This document shows, in pieces, positions 56,221-64,000 of a DNA stretch of 64,000 nt. Every line of letters begins with the position of its first letter. Positions within the stretch are counted from its first letter, which is position 1. The notes under the pieces are model-generated. The model was not told the DNA's origin. It was given only the letters and a program-made list of their open reading frames with translations, and made no database searches. The stretch is from Fidelibacterota bacterium (GTDB lineage Bacteria > Fidelibacterota > Marinisomatia > SCGC-AAA003-L08 > JACNLC01): contig JABMOW010000008.1 of the NCBI GenBank assembly GCA_013204025.1, forward strand, positions 1-64,000. Direction: 5' to 3'. Both the position numbers and the translations under genes were made by a program.

Positions 56221-57194
56221 TACTTGAAGAATAATCCCGGGTGACAGGTGTTGCCACAGGAACCTGGTATTGCGTTTAACATATCACGAACAATCTGATA
56301 GTCGGCATCCTGAGTTTCGGTAAATCCATATCTGAATTCTGGATTCCAATTTGATACAAGGGTTTGGTATTCAGGAACGTTGACATCTATCTTCAATAAT
56401 GCTTTTGTAATATATTTGACAATTGTTGAATCTAAATCAGACTTAATGACGAATGGTACACTCGGGACTGCATCAGATATGTCCAATATTCGTAATCCTT
56501 TTTCAAGATACTTATAAGCAACTATATCCTTCATAGCGCCAGCATCATACTCACCGGAAAGTACTGCTTTAGCTACGGAATCATGGTGCTTCAAATTCTT
56601 GTAGTCGGATAAGTTTTCTAAGGTCAGACCGACTCCTGCAAGAGTATACCTTGGTACCAGATTACCTGATGTAGAATGGACGGAAGCAAAAGCAAATGTC
56701 CGGTTTTTTAGATCCTTGAGATTCAGAATATCGCTATCCTTCCGTACAACAATTAAACTTCTATAATTGGGCTCACCTTCCGAATTCAGCGGTTTCAGTA
56801 TTGGTATTGCACCATATTTAGAATGTGCCTCCACGTACGTTACGGCACCGAATGAGGCAATCTGTATAATATCGTTTTCTAGATAGTTAACTGCATCTTG
56901 ATAGGTTTTCCCTAATTTGATTTCAAACAAATAGGGTGTTTCTCGGGATAGATAATCCATTATAGGTTGATACTCTTCGTACATGATCCTGGGATTATAT
57001 CGCGTGATAAACCCAAAATACACAGTATCTAAAGGTTCAATCATTACATTAATGGAGGTTTTTGTTTCCGTTTTAATTTGATCAGTGGTAGCTGATTGAT
57101 CACAGGAGTAAAAAAAATAACTTGAGACCATCCCCATTGTAGCAAAACAAGTAATCTTCATAATCCATGATGTATAACGTTTATCTAGTAACAT
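56220..57194 (-). CDS. PhnD-like periplasmic binding protein (three-component sensor partner)
   Basis: Family-type II binding fold of the phosphate/phosphonate PhnD class: VYFGFITRYNPRIMYEEYQP, YLENDIIQIASFGAVTYVEA, SLIVVRKDSDI and KNRTFAFASVHSTSGNLVPRY. N-terminal signal with a possible weak lipobox (FFYSC followed by Asp). PhnD-like proteins act as sensors in AioX (arsenite) and inside TtrS (tetrathionate), and this gene overlaps its kinase gene by one base, so it is probably a ligand sensor, not a transporter; no ABC permease is nearby. The extreme C-terminus has SCGNTCHPG, a C-x3-CH motif that might bind heme or metal. A second possible start is Met12. Confidence 0.83.
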   Translation of the reverse strand: MLLDKRYTSWIMKITCFATMGMVSSYFFYSCDQSATTDQIKTETKTSINVMIEPLDTVYFGFITRYNPRIMYEEYQPIMDYLSRETPYLFEIKLGKTYQDAVNYLENDIIQIASFGAVTYVEAHSKYGAIPILKPLNSEGEPNYRSLIVVRKDSDILNLKDLKNRTFAFASVHSTSGNLVPRYTLAGVGLTLENLSDYKNLKHHDSVAKAVLSGEYDAGAMKDIVAYKYLEKGLRILDISDAVPSVPFVIKSDLDSTIVKYITKALLKIDVNVPEYQTLVSNWNPEFRYGFTETQDADYQIVRDMLNAIPGSCGNTCHPGLFFK

Positions 57195-58059
57195 ATATCT
57201 TTTGATATCTCTTCTTTAGAACGGGCTCAAATAGTCGCACTGAAAGTATTTTCTCAGCATAAACGATTGATTATCATGTTGTTTCAACATTCGTGACAAG
57301 CATCAACCAGATTGTTATAAGACAATCATAGTTTAATCTAAAACCTAAAATGTGAAAACGTATAGTCATTCTTGTACACAATTGTCCATTGTTAAAAAAA
57401 CGATTGGACACGAATAGGATAATATAAAGAGAATACTTTAGGTTTTATTGTTATCATAATTTACAAAATTAAGCTAACTTGCTTAAGTTGCTATTTCCTC
57501 GTTTGGACGTTGTCAGCTTTTTGATTTTCGCCCTTCTCTTTTTAATCTCATAATCATTCCCACAATACCGGCTGTTGTTTTCTTGCTTGTGAATGTTGAA
57601 TCATTAGACTTCCCTTATTGTTAAAATTTAACCAGAAGTCTCTCATAGGATTAATCTATTTAATTCCCGAAGGCTTTGACACGATACATCCATACCTGTA
57701 ACCAATAATCGCAGTAATTTTGAGATCTGTTTGTAGGCTGGCAGGATCGCTAAAGTTAACCCACTTCAGTAGCTGATAAGTTCACGATCACGCGGATGGT
57801 CCTCATATTGGCTTATGTCTATTTCATATCGCTGTCGTAAATCTGCAAAAAAAATAGTACCTTCAGCTGCCATAGAAAAGCTGAAGAACAATCCAGAGAT
57901 GATAATTAGAAGTGCTTTTTTCATTGTTATAAGTATTCCGCTTTATTTTTTTTATATAATTGAGTGCTAAAATTTATTGTGAATTCCATAGATAAATAGT
58001 CACAGAAAACGCCTTAAATTTTGTCCGTTACAAATTTGAGTTAATTAAAGGAGATAATC
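57195..58059. other. Long intergenic region between the sensor locus and tatA
   Basis: 865 bases without a convincing intact gene. It holds a dyad TGTCCA...TGGACA (57383-57410, 16-base spacer) about 190 bases upstream of the PhnD-like gene, a candidate small exported ORF (listed separately), and the tatA leader with ribosome site AAAGGAGATAATC. Otherwise AT-rich and featureless to my eye. Confidence 0.5.
57656..57924 (-). pseudogene. Small exported protein, probably frameshifted
   Basis: Too short for the ORF track. ATG at 57924 opens MKKALLIIISGLFFSFSMA, a textbook signal peptide, and continues to DHPRDRELISY with a stop at 57766 (52 residues). One frame over, the sequence goes on as LKWVNFSDPASLQTDLKITA and reads to a stop at 57656, also protein-like. 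This suggests a former 88-residue exported protein broken by a one-base indel near 57768, by mutation or sequencing error. No family recognised. Could be intact as the 52-residue form. Confidence 0.4.
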
Positions 58060-58251
58060 ATGTCAGTCGGACCATGGGAAGTCATAATCATTTTAGTGGT
58101 GGTCCTAGTAATATTTGGCGGAAAAAAAATACCGGAACTCGCCAGAGGGTTAGGACAGGGGTTAAGAGAATTTAAAAAAGCTACCCACGAAATTAAGGAA
58201 GAAGTGGAGAACGCCACAAAAGAGTCTAGTGACGTGAAAAAAGAAGATTAA
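58060..58251 (+). CDS. tatA: Sec-independent translocase subunit TatA
   Basis: 63 residues: N-terminal membrane helix (VGPWEVIIILVVVLVIFGG), the FGGKKIPEL hinge and amphipathic helix with ARGLGQGLREFKKATHE, and a charged tail. Pore-forming component of the twin-arginine export system. No tatC nearby. Strong ribosome site AAAGGAG. It lies between the Tat-dependent molybdoenzyme locus and the bat operon, and may be an extra copy serving that enzyme. Confidence 0.93.
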   Translation: MSVGPWEVIIILVVVLVIFGGKKIPELARGLGQGLREFKKATHEIKEEVENATKESSDVKKED

Positions 58252-58531
58252 TGTGACATTTGGATATTATCAAAATATTTTCAATGCATCCAAACCTCAC
58301 TGTGTACTCATTTCAGTTCCATTATAATACAGTTATACCGGTAGGTTAATTCGTATTACAATTGTAATTATAATATATTATATCTAATTAATTTTATTCT
58401 ATGATCAATATCCGGCAATCTGTCATTATTAGATTGGCATAAAAAAATCCTCAATTGTCTCGAAACTTTCTCCAAATATTTGCATTTATAGGGTTGCGTA
58501 ATTAGTCACACCTGTTGATAATTTAAAGCTT

Positions 58532-59524
58532 ATGATAGAATTTCAAAATCCACTATTTCTCTTGTTATTGCTGGCTCTGCCGTTGATGTTCATTTGGTAT
58601 CAACGAGCAGGCAGGCACCGTGAAGCGACACTTCGGTACTCTTCACTTGATCTGATCCCCACGCCCCTACTCCATGCTGGAAAGTGGAAATCCATTACGC
58701 TTCAATCCTTCAAATATGTTATTCTCCTTCTGATCATTTTGGGGCTTGCACGTCCGGTTAAAAAAGACAGCATCCAGGAAACCAAAACTGATATTATCGA
58801 TGTGATGTTGGTGATCGATCAATCCTCATCCATGTTGGCGCAGGACTTTGAGCCAAATCGTCTGGGCGCAGCAAAAGAAGTAGCGAAAAAATTTATAAAA
58901 GACCGCGAAGGTGATCGGTTAGGGATTATCGTATTCGCAGGTGAGTCATTTATCCAGTGTCCCTTAACAACAGATACGGATGTACTTATTCAGTTTGCAG
59001 ATCAGATCGATATTGTTGATCGGGATCACGATGGAACCGCTATCGGAATGGCTATCGCAAATGCACTCAACCGGTTACGGGATTCTGAAACCAAATCAAA
59101 GATTATGATTCTGTTATCAGATGGATCTAACAATCAGGGCGAACTTGATCCTTTGACAGCAGCAGATCTCACCGCCAAATTTGATATAAAGATTTATACT
59201 ATCGGAGCCGGTACCCGTGGATTCGCTCCATATCCGGTGCAGGATGCCTGGGGTCGGACGGTTATGAGAAATATTGAAGTCGAGGTTGACGAAGTAACTC
59301 TGGCAGAAATTGCCAGGATCACGGGTGGAAAATTTTACCGCGCTACGGATAATGAATCTTTGGTAAAAATATACGATGAAATCAATGCACTTGAACGAAC
59401 AGAGGTTGAAGTCCATGAATATGAAAATATTACTGATCTCTACAGTTTCTTCACCATACCTGCTGCATTACTTGCATTGGGATTTGTTGTGACTTTCAGA
59501 AGTATTTTCAGGAGACCATTCTGA
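58532..59524 (+). CDS. batA: BatA-like VWA membrane protein
   Basis: Membrane helices at about 8-22 and 62-80 and near the C-terminus surround a von Willebrand A domain with the metal-site motif VIDQSSSM (DxSxS) and a conserved TDVLIQFAD. First gene of a batA-B-C-D-E cluster, known as Bacteroides aerotolerance genes and linked to oxidative-stress tolerance and envelope integrity. The usual upstream moxR-type ATPase and DUF58 genes are absent here. Confidence 0.9.
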   Translation: MIEFQNPLFLLLLLALPLMFIWYQRAGRHREATLRYSSLDLIPTPLLHAGKWKSITLQSFKYVILLLIILGLARPVKKDSIQETKTDIIDVMLVIDQSSSMLAQDFEPNRLGAAKEVAKKFIKDREGDRLGIIVFAGESFIQCPLTTDTDVLIQFADQIDIVDRDHDGTAIGMAIANALNRLRDSETKSKIMILLSDGSNNQGELDPLTAADLTAKFDIKIYTIGAGTRGFAPYPVQDAWGRTVMRNIEVEVDEVTLAEIARITGGKFYRATDNESLVKIYDEINALERTEVEVHEYENITDLYSFFTIPAALLALGFVVTFRSIFRRPF

Positions 59525-60555
59525 TGGTCAGATTTACGCATCCTCACTTGTTTTACCTGTTTATCCCGTTTGCGGTATTTCTGATTTGGAACTGGATCAC
59601 CCGACGAAATCAAAATAAACGAATTGAACAGATTGGGACTCCCAGCATTCGGCAGTTTCTATTTAACCGCATTTTATTCAACCGGATAAACCTGAAATAC
59701 ATTCTCATATTTTTAGGAACAACCTTTCTAATTCTTTCAAGTGTGGGACCACAGATTGGCACTCGTTTGACAGAGCTGAAACGGAAAGGTGTGGATGTAG
59801 TCATTGTATTGGATACATCAACGAGCATGGATGCAGTAGATGTAAAACCCAGTCGAATGGAAAAAGCAAAATATGAATTATCCCGACTGATCAACAACCT
59901 CAAAGGTGACCGGGTGGGACTTGTGGTTTTTGCAGGCACGGCTCATCTGCATATGCCACTGACAACCGATTATGGCGCAGCTCGGTTATTCCTCAATTCT
60001 ATTGATACTAAAACGGTTTCCAGCCAAGGCACAAATTTCCAGGATGCTATTAAACTGGCACTGGACAATGTAGACGCAGAAGATAACAAATATAAAGTAG
60101 TGGTTTTGGTCTCTGACGGTGAGGATCACCAAGGTGGAATTTCTGATCTGGCTGAGGATGCCCGACAAAATCAGATTATTATCCACACTTTAGGTGTTGG
60201 TACAACTGGTGGCGGACCTATCCCTGTATCTGATGCTCAAGGAAACCAAGTTTTTAAAAAGGATGGCTCCGGGAGGATCATCACCACTCAATTGAATGAT
60301 GCCGTATTAAATGAGATTGCGGTTACCACGGGAGGGAAGTATATTCGAATCGAAAATCAAGCCAATGCTATTGGTCCGTTATTGGATGAGCTGGATAATA
60401 TGGAGAAGCGCGACATGAAAACCCATGTGTTCTCTCAATATGAGGACCGGTATGGCGTATTTTTATTATTAGCAGGTTTGTGCTTTTTGATCGAATTTTT
60501 AATTACTACACGGAGCAGCAAAGAAATCACCTGGCAAGGTAGGTTCAGTAGATGA
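59524..60555 (+). CDS. batB: BatB-like VWA membrane protein
   Basis: Paralogue of BatA: N-terminal helices, VWA domain with VIVLDTSTSMDAVDV at the metal site and THLHMPLTTDYGAARLFL-type follow-up (here AHLHMPLTTDYG), and a C-terminal membrane helix (FLLLAGLCFLIEFLI). Start overlaps the batA stop by one base. BatA and BatB are thought to form a membrane complex. Confidence 0.9.
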   Translation: MVRFTHPHLFYLFIPFAVFLIWNWITRRNQNKRIEQIGTPSIRQFLFNRILFNRINLKYILIFLGTTFLILSSVGPQIGTRLTELKRKGVDVVIVLDTSTSMDAVDVKPSRMEKAKYELSRLINNLKGDRVGLVVFAGTAHLHMPLTTDYGAARLFLNSIDTKTVSSQGTNFQDAIKLALDNVDAEDNKYKVVVLVSDGEDHQGGISDLAEDARQNQIIIHTLGVGTTGGGPIPVSDAQGNQVFKKDGSGRIITTQLNDAVLNEIAVTTGGKYIRIENQANAIGPLLDELDNMEKRDMKTHVFSQYEDRYGVFLLLAGLCFLIEFLITTRSSKEITWQGRFSR

Positions 60556-61370
60556 GGAGTACAGGAACACACATGAGATTACTTTTTTTCATCATGATAT
60601 TTACTTTTGCATTAAGTCAGCAACCAGCAGATTTGCTTCCCAGCACTCAACAACCTCAAATGCCACCTGATCCAAAATTGGAAAAAGCGCTTCTTGAATA
60701 TGAACAATTATTAAAAGAGCACCCGGATAAAAAAGAATTGAATTATAATATGGGCAACATCAAGTACCTCATGGGCGATTTGGAGTCTGCGGTTTCTGAA
60801 TACCAGAAAGCAGAAGGAGTACCGGACAATATTTCCCGGTCACATGCGTATTATAATGCAGGCAATGCCATGGTTCAGCAGGAAAATTTACAAGAAGCCA
60901 TCTCTTTGTATAAAAATGCTATGCTGTTGAATCCTGAAGATGAGGACCTAAAGTACAATTACGAATTAAGTAAACTGATGCTCCAGCAGCAACAACAGCA
61001 GCAACAGGAAAACCAGGATTCCGACGAGAAAAAAGAACAGGAACAGCAACAAGAAGAGCAGAAACAGCAGCAAGAAAATCAATCAGACGAACAGCAGAAG
61101 GACGAATCCCAGCAGAAAAAAGATTCAGAAGAACAGGATAAAGAGGAAGGCGAAGAACAGGATAAGCCATCGGAAGAACAAGCAAAAGAAGAAGAAAAAA
61201 AAGAAGATGAATCTCCACCACCGCTGACACCTTCAGCCGAAAATGAAGAAAAAAAATTGGGAAAAGAAGAAGCAGAAGCCATACTGAATTCACTGAAAGC
61301 AGATGAAGACAATATGATGAAGAAGAAGTACGTGAGCGCCAAACAGGTAAAAGCAGAGAAGGACTGGTAA
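60552..61370 (+). CDS. batC: BatC-like TPR protein with Gln/Glu/Lys-rich C-terminal tract
   Basis: Signal peptide, then TPR units (ELNYNMGNIKYLMGDLESAV and AYYNAGNAMVQQENLQEAI) to about residue 140. About 100 residues of low complexity (runs of QQQQQQQE and EEQDKEEGEEQDK) and a short conserved-looking end (AEAILNSLKADED) follow. ATGA overlap with batB; a second ATG at 60573, with AGGAA before it, is an alternative start that trims the leader to MRLLFFIM. The tract is repeat-prone and its length may vary between strains. Confidence 0.85.
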   Translation: MRSTGTHMRLLFFIMIFTFALSQQPADLLPSTQQPQMPPDPKLEKALLEYEQLLKEHPDKKELNYNMGNIKYLMGDLESAVSEYQKAEGVPDNISRSHAYYNAGNAMVQQENLQEAISLYKNAMLLNPEDEDLKYNYELSKLMLQQQQQQQQENQDSDEKKEQEQQQEEQKQQQENQSDEQQKDESQQKKDSEEQDKEEGEEQDKPSEEQAKEEEKKEDESPPPLTPSAENEEKKLGKEEAEAILNSLKADEDNMMKKKYVSAKQVKAEKDW

Positions 61371-63107
61371 GTGATCCGTGTGTTCATATTTCTATTGATC
61401 AGCCTAACACTATGTTTTGCTGCAGATCCACAGATCCGGGTCACAGTAGATCGGAATAAAATTTACGAAGGAGATTCCGTTACGCTCACCGTGAGTGTGG
61501 AAAACGGAAATGGTTATCCGCAGTTGAATATTTCTGATATTGAAGATTTCCGAACTGTAACAGGGCCTAATCAATCATCCAATATGCAATGGGTCAACGG
61601 TGAAGTCACATCCACGCATTCATTAGTTTACGTCATGGTTCCTAAAAACAGGGGCGAATTATTCATCCCGGAATTGACCATCAAGGCAGAGGGTAAGACA
61701 TATAAATCCAAACCCATCTCTGTCACTGTATATAAACGGAAGGACCAATTTACTACTGGTACACAGGGTAACCCTCCTGAGAGTCGGTACTTTATTGAAG
61801 CATCCGTTGATAAACCAAATCCTTACAGAGGAGAGCAGGTCACTCTAACCTACACGATTTATACCAAAGTGGATATTTCTAAATTTGAAAAAAAGATAAT
61901 TCCTCGCTATCAGGGATTCTGGACGCATGAGCTGAACACTCCGCGGAATTTACAGTTACGTGAAGTGGTGCGTGGCGGAGCAAAGTGGTATGCAGGGACA
62001 GTGAAAAAGATCGCACTTTTTCCGACGCAATCGGGCATTATTGATATCGAACCCCTCACAGCAGTGATTGGCCTCAGGGTGGAAGACAGGTCGCAGAGGG
62101 GATTATTTTCAAATATGTTTGCCACCACAAAAAACTATTCGATTTCCTCAAACTCGGTTCAACTTGATGTCCAATCTTTACCACCCAACTCCGGGAAGGT
62201 ATCTGCCGCAGTGGGAGACTGGGCTATCACAAGTAGGATAACTGCAAATGACGTCAAACAGAATGAGGCTGTGACTTTGACCATCCGACTTCGGGGAAAA
62301 GGGAATCTACAGGCTGTGGATATCCAGGATATTAACTTCCCAGACGAAATCGAAGTATTTGATCCCACCATCAATGTGGATGAACATCCGCAGGGAGATG
62401 TAGTCGCCGGGACGAAAACCATTGAGTATGTACTGATCCCCCGGGGAACAGGGAATATAAAATTACCATCAATTGAACTTTCATATTTTGATCTCCGAAC
62501 GAAACAATGGCGGGCCAAGGCGACGCGACCCATTGTCCTCAAAGTAACACCCGGAGATCGAAATTACTCCACCGAAATTGGATTTACAAAAAAAGAAGTC
62601 TCTCTCATGGGTCGGGATATCCGCTTTGCCGACCATCGCACCCCAACGTGGAGAAGAAGCGATGCGGGGATGGTTTCGCCATGGACGGTTACTTTTCTAT
62701 TTGCAGCGGTATTCTTGTATTTTATACCCTGGTTTCTTTCCTATAATCAGGCACGAGTCGCTGCAACTGCAGGCTCACGGCAAGCTAGAAAAGCGTTGAA
62801 GTCAGCATTGGAATCTTTAAAAAATTATACGGGCGATCCGTCAACAGATTACCGAAACATGCAGTCTGCATTAACTGTCTTTCTCAATCTGAAACAAAGT
62901 ACACGGAAAGAACGCTCCACAAGCGACATCGTCGAAGCGATGAAGGCACATGGCGTATCGGATGATATTATATCACAAATTGAGAATATTTTAATCCGGG
63001 GAGATGCCGTTCGGTTTGCACCTGTGTCACGTGAGGAATCCAAAACGGACTTTCAAACTATGAGTACCGCATTAGAGGAATTAGATCACCATTGGAGTGT
63101 AAAATGA
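61371..63107 (+). CDS. batD: BatD-like membrane-anchored protein
   Basis: GTG start directly after the batC stop. Signal peptide (residues 1-18), several immunoglobulin-like beta repeats of the BatD type (VTVDRNKIYEGDSVTLTVSV; VDKPNPYRGEQVTLTYTI; ITANDVKQNEAVTLTIRL), then a membrane helix at about 440-460 and a cytoplasmic helical tail. 578 residues. It would hold the BatA/B/C complex on the outer face of the membrane. Confidence 0.9.
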   Translation: MIRVFIFLLISLTLCFAADPQIRVTVDRNKIYEGDSVTLTVSVENGNGYPQLNISDIEDFRTVTGPNQSSNMQWVNGEVTSTHSLVYVMVPKNRGELFIPELTIKAEGKTYKSKPISVTVYKRKDQFTTGTQGNPPESRYFIEASVDKPNPYRGEQVTLTYTIYTKVDISKFEKKIIPRYQGFWTHELNTPRNLQLREVVRGGAKWYAGTVKKIALFPTQSGIIDIEPLTAVIGLRVEDRSQRGLFSNMFATTKNYSISSNSVQLDVQSLPPNSGKVSAAVGDWAITSRITANDVKQNEAVTLTIRLRGKGNLQAVDIQDINFPDEIEVFDPTINVDEHPQGDVVAGTKTIEYVLIPRGTGNIKLPSIELSYFDLRTKQWRAKATRPIVLKVTPGDRNYSTEIGFTKKEVSLMGRDIRFADHRTPTWRRSDAGMVSPWTVTFLFAAVFLYFIPWFLSYNQARVAATAGSRQARKALKSALESLKNYTGDPSTDYRNMQSALTVFLNLKQSTRKERSTSDIVEAMKAHGVSDDIISQIENILIRGDAVRFAPVSREESKTDFQTMSTALEELDHHWSVK

Positions 63108-63865
63108 AGGCAATCCAAATGTTGATTCTGATTTTCATCGCTGTTACCGGGATGGTAACGGCCGATGAAGTCAGTGAACGTTATTCCCAGGGCATGGAAG
63201 CCGTAGAAGCAGGACAGTTCAATCTTGCGGTGCAGGAATTCGAGAGAATATTACAATCCGGGTGGGAATCAGCTCCGCTACTGTACAATCTGGGTAATGC
63301 CTACTTTAGAGAAAATAATATTGCAGGCGCAGTGTGGGCATATGAAAAATGCCTGAAACTAGACCCGGGATTTCAAGATGTCATCTATAATTTGAGTTTG
63401 GTAAACCTGAAAGTGAAAGACCGGGTAGATGTCCCCACGCCACCCATATACCTGCAGTTTTATCGTCATCTCAAACAGCAATTCACTCCGGAAGTGTGGA
63501 TATCCATCTGCAGCTTGTGGTTGGTCCTGTTTACGCTCTTTAGAATGGTAAGGTTGGTCAAGAGGTGGGATCATATCAAACCGTTGAAAATTACCGAACA
63601 TGTTTTCATAATTCTTTTGATCATGTCAGTTCTTGTAGGCGCTCATGCAATCAATGATGTTATGCGAATCGAGGAGGGGATAATCTATTCCGATACGGTG
63701 ACAGCTACTTCAGAACCCAACGAATATTCAACTACTCTGTTTCAGGTTCACGAAGGATTAAAAGTGACAGTCATTGATCAAATGAAGGATTGGGTAGAAA
63801 TCCGACTGATTGATGATAAATCTGGCTGGATACCCGAAAAGGATGTGCGGCTGTTTCGGGAATAA
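63104..63865 (+). CDS. batE: BatE-like TPR and SH3-domain protein
   Basis: Signal peptide, two to three TPR units (GQFNLAVQEFERILQSGW; NIAGAVWAYEKCLKLDP), two membrane helices (WISICSLWLVLFTLFRM; VFIILLIMSVLVGAHA) and a C-terminal bacterial SH3-like domain (TTLFQVHEGLKVTVIDQMKDWVEIRL). ATG overlaps the batD stop (ATGA); the track's longer version begins at a TTG four codons earlier, which I do not prefer. Closes the bat operon. Confidence 0.85.
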   Translation: MKAIQMLILIFIAVTGMVTADEVSERYSQGMEAVEAGQFNLAVQEFERILQSGWESAPLLYNLGNAYFRENNIAGAVWAYEKCLKLDPGFQDVIYNLSLVNLKVKDRVDVPTPPIYLQFYRHLKQQFTPEVWISICSLWLVLFTLFRMVRLVKRWDHIKPLKITEHVFIILLIMSVLVGAHAINDVMRIEEGIIYSDTVTATSEPNEYSTTLFQVHEGLKVTVIDQMKDWVEIRLIDDKSGWIPEKDVRLFRE

Positions 63866-63871
63866 TTATTT

Positions 63872-63900
63872 GAAGATGATCTTCCTTTAAGTTGAAGATC
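63872..63900 (+). terminator. Possible stem-loop after batE
   Basis: GATCTTC-ctttaagtt-GAAGATC: perfect seven-base arms (63878-63884 and 63894-63900) starting 12 bases past the batE stop. No T-run follows, so it may be a weak terminator or an mRNA-stabilising hairpin. Confidence 0.35.
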
Positions 63901-63929
63901 GCAAAATTCACTAAATGAGGTAAGTCACC

Positions 63930-64000
63930 GTGAAGAAAATTATGTATTTGATCATCGTGACCCTGCTCACGATATCCTGTTCAGTCCGGGAAAATAAATC
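63930..64000 (+). CDS. Start of a lipoprotein gene (cut by window end)
   Basis: GTG start with GAGG ten bases upstream opens MKKIMYLIIVTLLTISCSVREN: a lipoprotein signal with lipobox TISC. Only 23 codons are visible, so no function can be given. It follows batE by 64 bases and may share its transcript. Confidence 0.55.
   Translation, partial: MKKIMYLIIVTLLTISCSVRENK

Noticed and set aside
56220-57194. PhnD-like protein as part of a phosphonate ABC transporter
   Set aside because: No permease or ATPase genes nearby; coupled instead to a kinase and regulator, as in AioX-type sensing.

Overview
The window is a low-to-moderate GC bacterial chromosome segment with dense, mostly co-oriented operons. 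Secreted transglutaminase-like/DUF3857 proteins, a dockerin-bearing secreted protein, a BatA-E aerotolerance cluster, a complete C5-pathway heme operon and membrane nitrate reductase together suggest a Gram-negative, facultatively anaerobic member of the FCB superphylum. Marinimicrobia-like is my best guess, but no rRNA or marker phylogeny is available here, so this is inference. I found no insertion sequence, CRISPR array, rRNA or intact tRNA.

Layout. 1-459: gene-poor leader with short imperfect repeats. 460-9228: exported proteins (two DUF3857/transglutaminase-like proteins, a PEGA-type protein, an M28 peptidase, a large dockerin protein). 9573-20400: a ten-gene heme operon hemX-A-C-D-E-N-H-G-B-L, with a strong dyad in its leader. 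20442-29082: glycan/envelope genes (DUF2304, four glycosyltransferase-like proteins, a nucleotide-sugar dehydrogenase), including a PMT-like/TPR/degenerate-sulfatase fusion. 29284-31493: a GltS-like transporter and a stand-alone E2-type acyltransferase. 31592-42232: nitrate respiration operon narC-G-H-J-I-narK-narK with a sigma-54-type promoter at its head and a rho-independent terminator at its end. 42525-46250: an NtrC-type regulator and its membrane histidine kinase. 46421-47173: a TIGR02206-like membrane protein. 47679-57194: a second molybdoenzyme locus. 58060-58251: tatA. 58532-63865: batA-batE. 63930-64000: start of a lipoprotein gene.

The most interesting region is 47679-57194. A PhnD-like periplasmic protein (X), a histidine kinase fused in frame to a complete MobA-like molybdenum cofactor guanylyltransferase (S), and an NtrC-type sigma-54 activator (R) lie directly upstream of a porin, a four-cluster ferredoxin subunit (B), a Tat-exported molybdopterin oxidoreductase (A) and a TorD-like chaperone (D). 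A sigma-54-like promoter and two tandem dyads sit between R and the porin. The layout resembles the AioXSR/TtrSR type of substrate-sensing control, but the kinase-MobA fusion would tie cofactor maturation to the sensor of the enzyme that needs it. The substrate cannot be read from sequence.

How the parts fit: nitrate reductase (hemes b and c) and the cytochrome NarC create heme demand met by the hem operon. Both molybdoenzyme operons carry near-identical GGTATG-N4-TTGC promoter elements and their own sigma-54 activators. TatA is encoded next to the Tat-dependent oxidoreductase locus.
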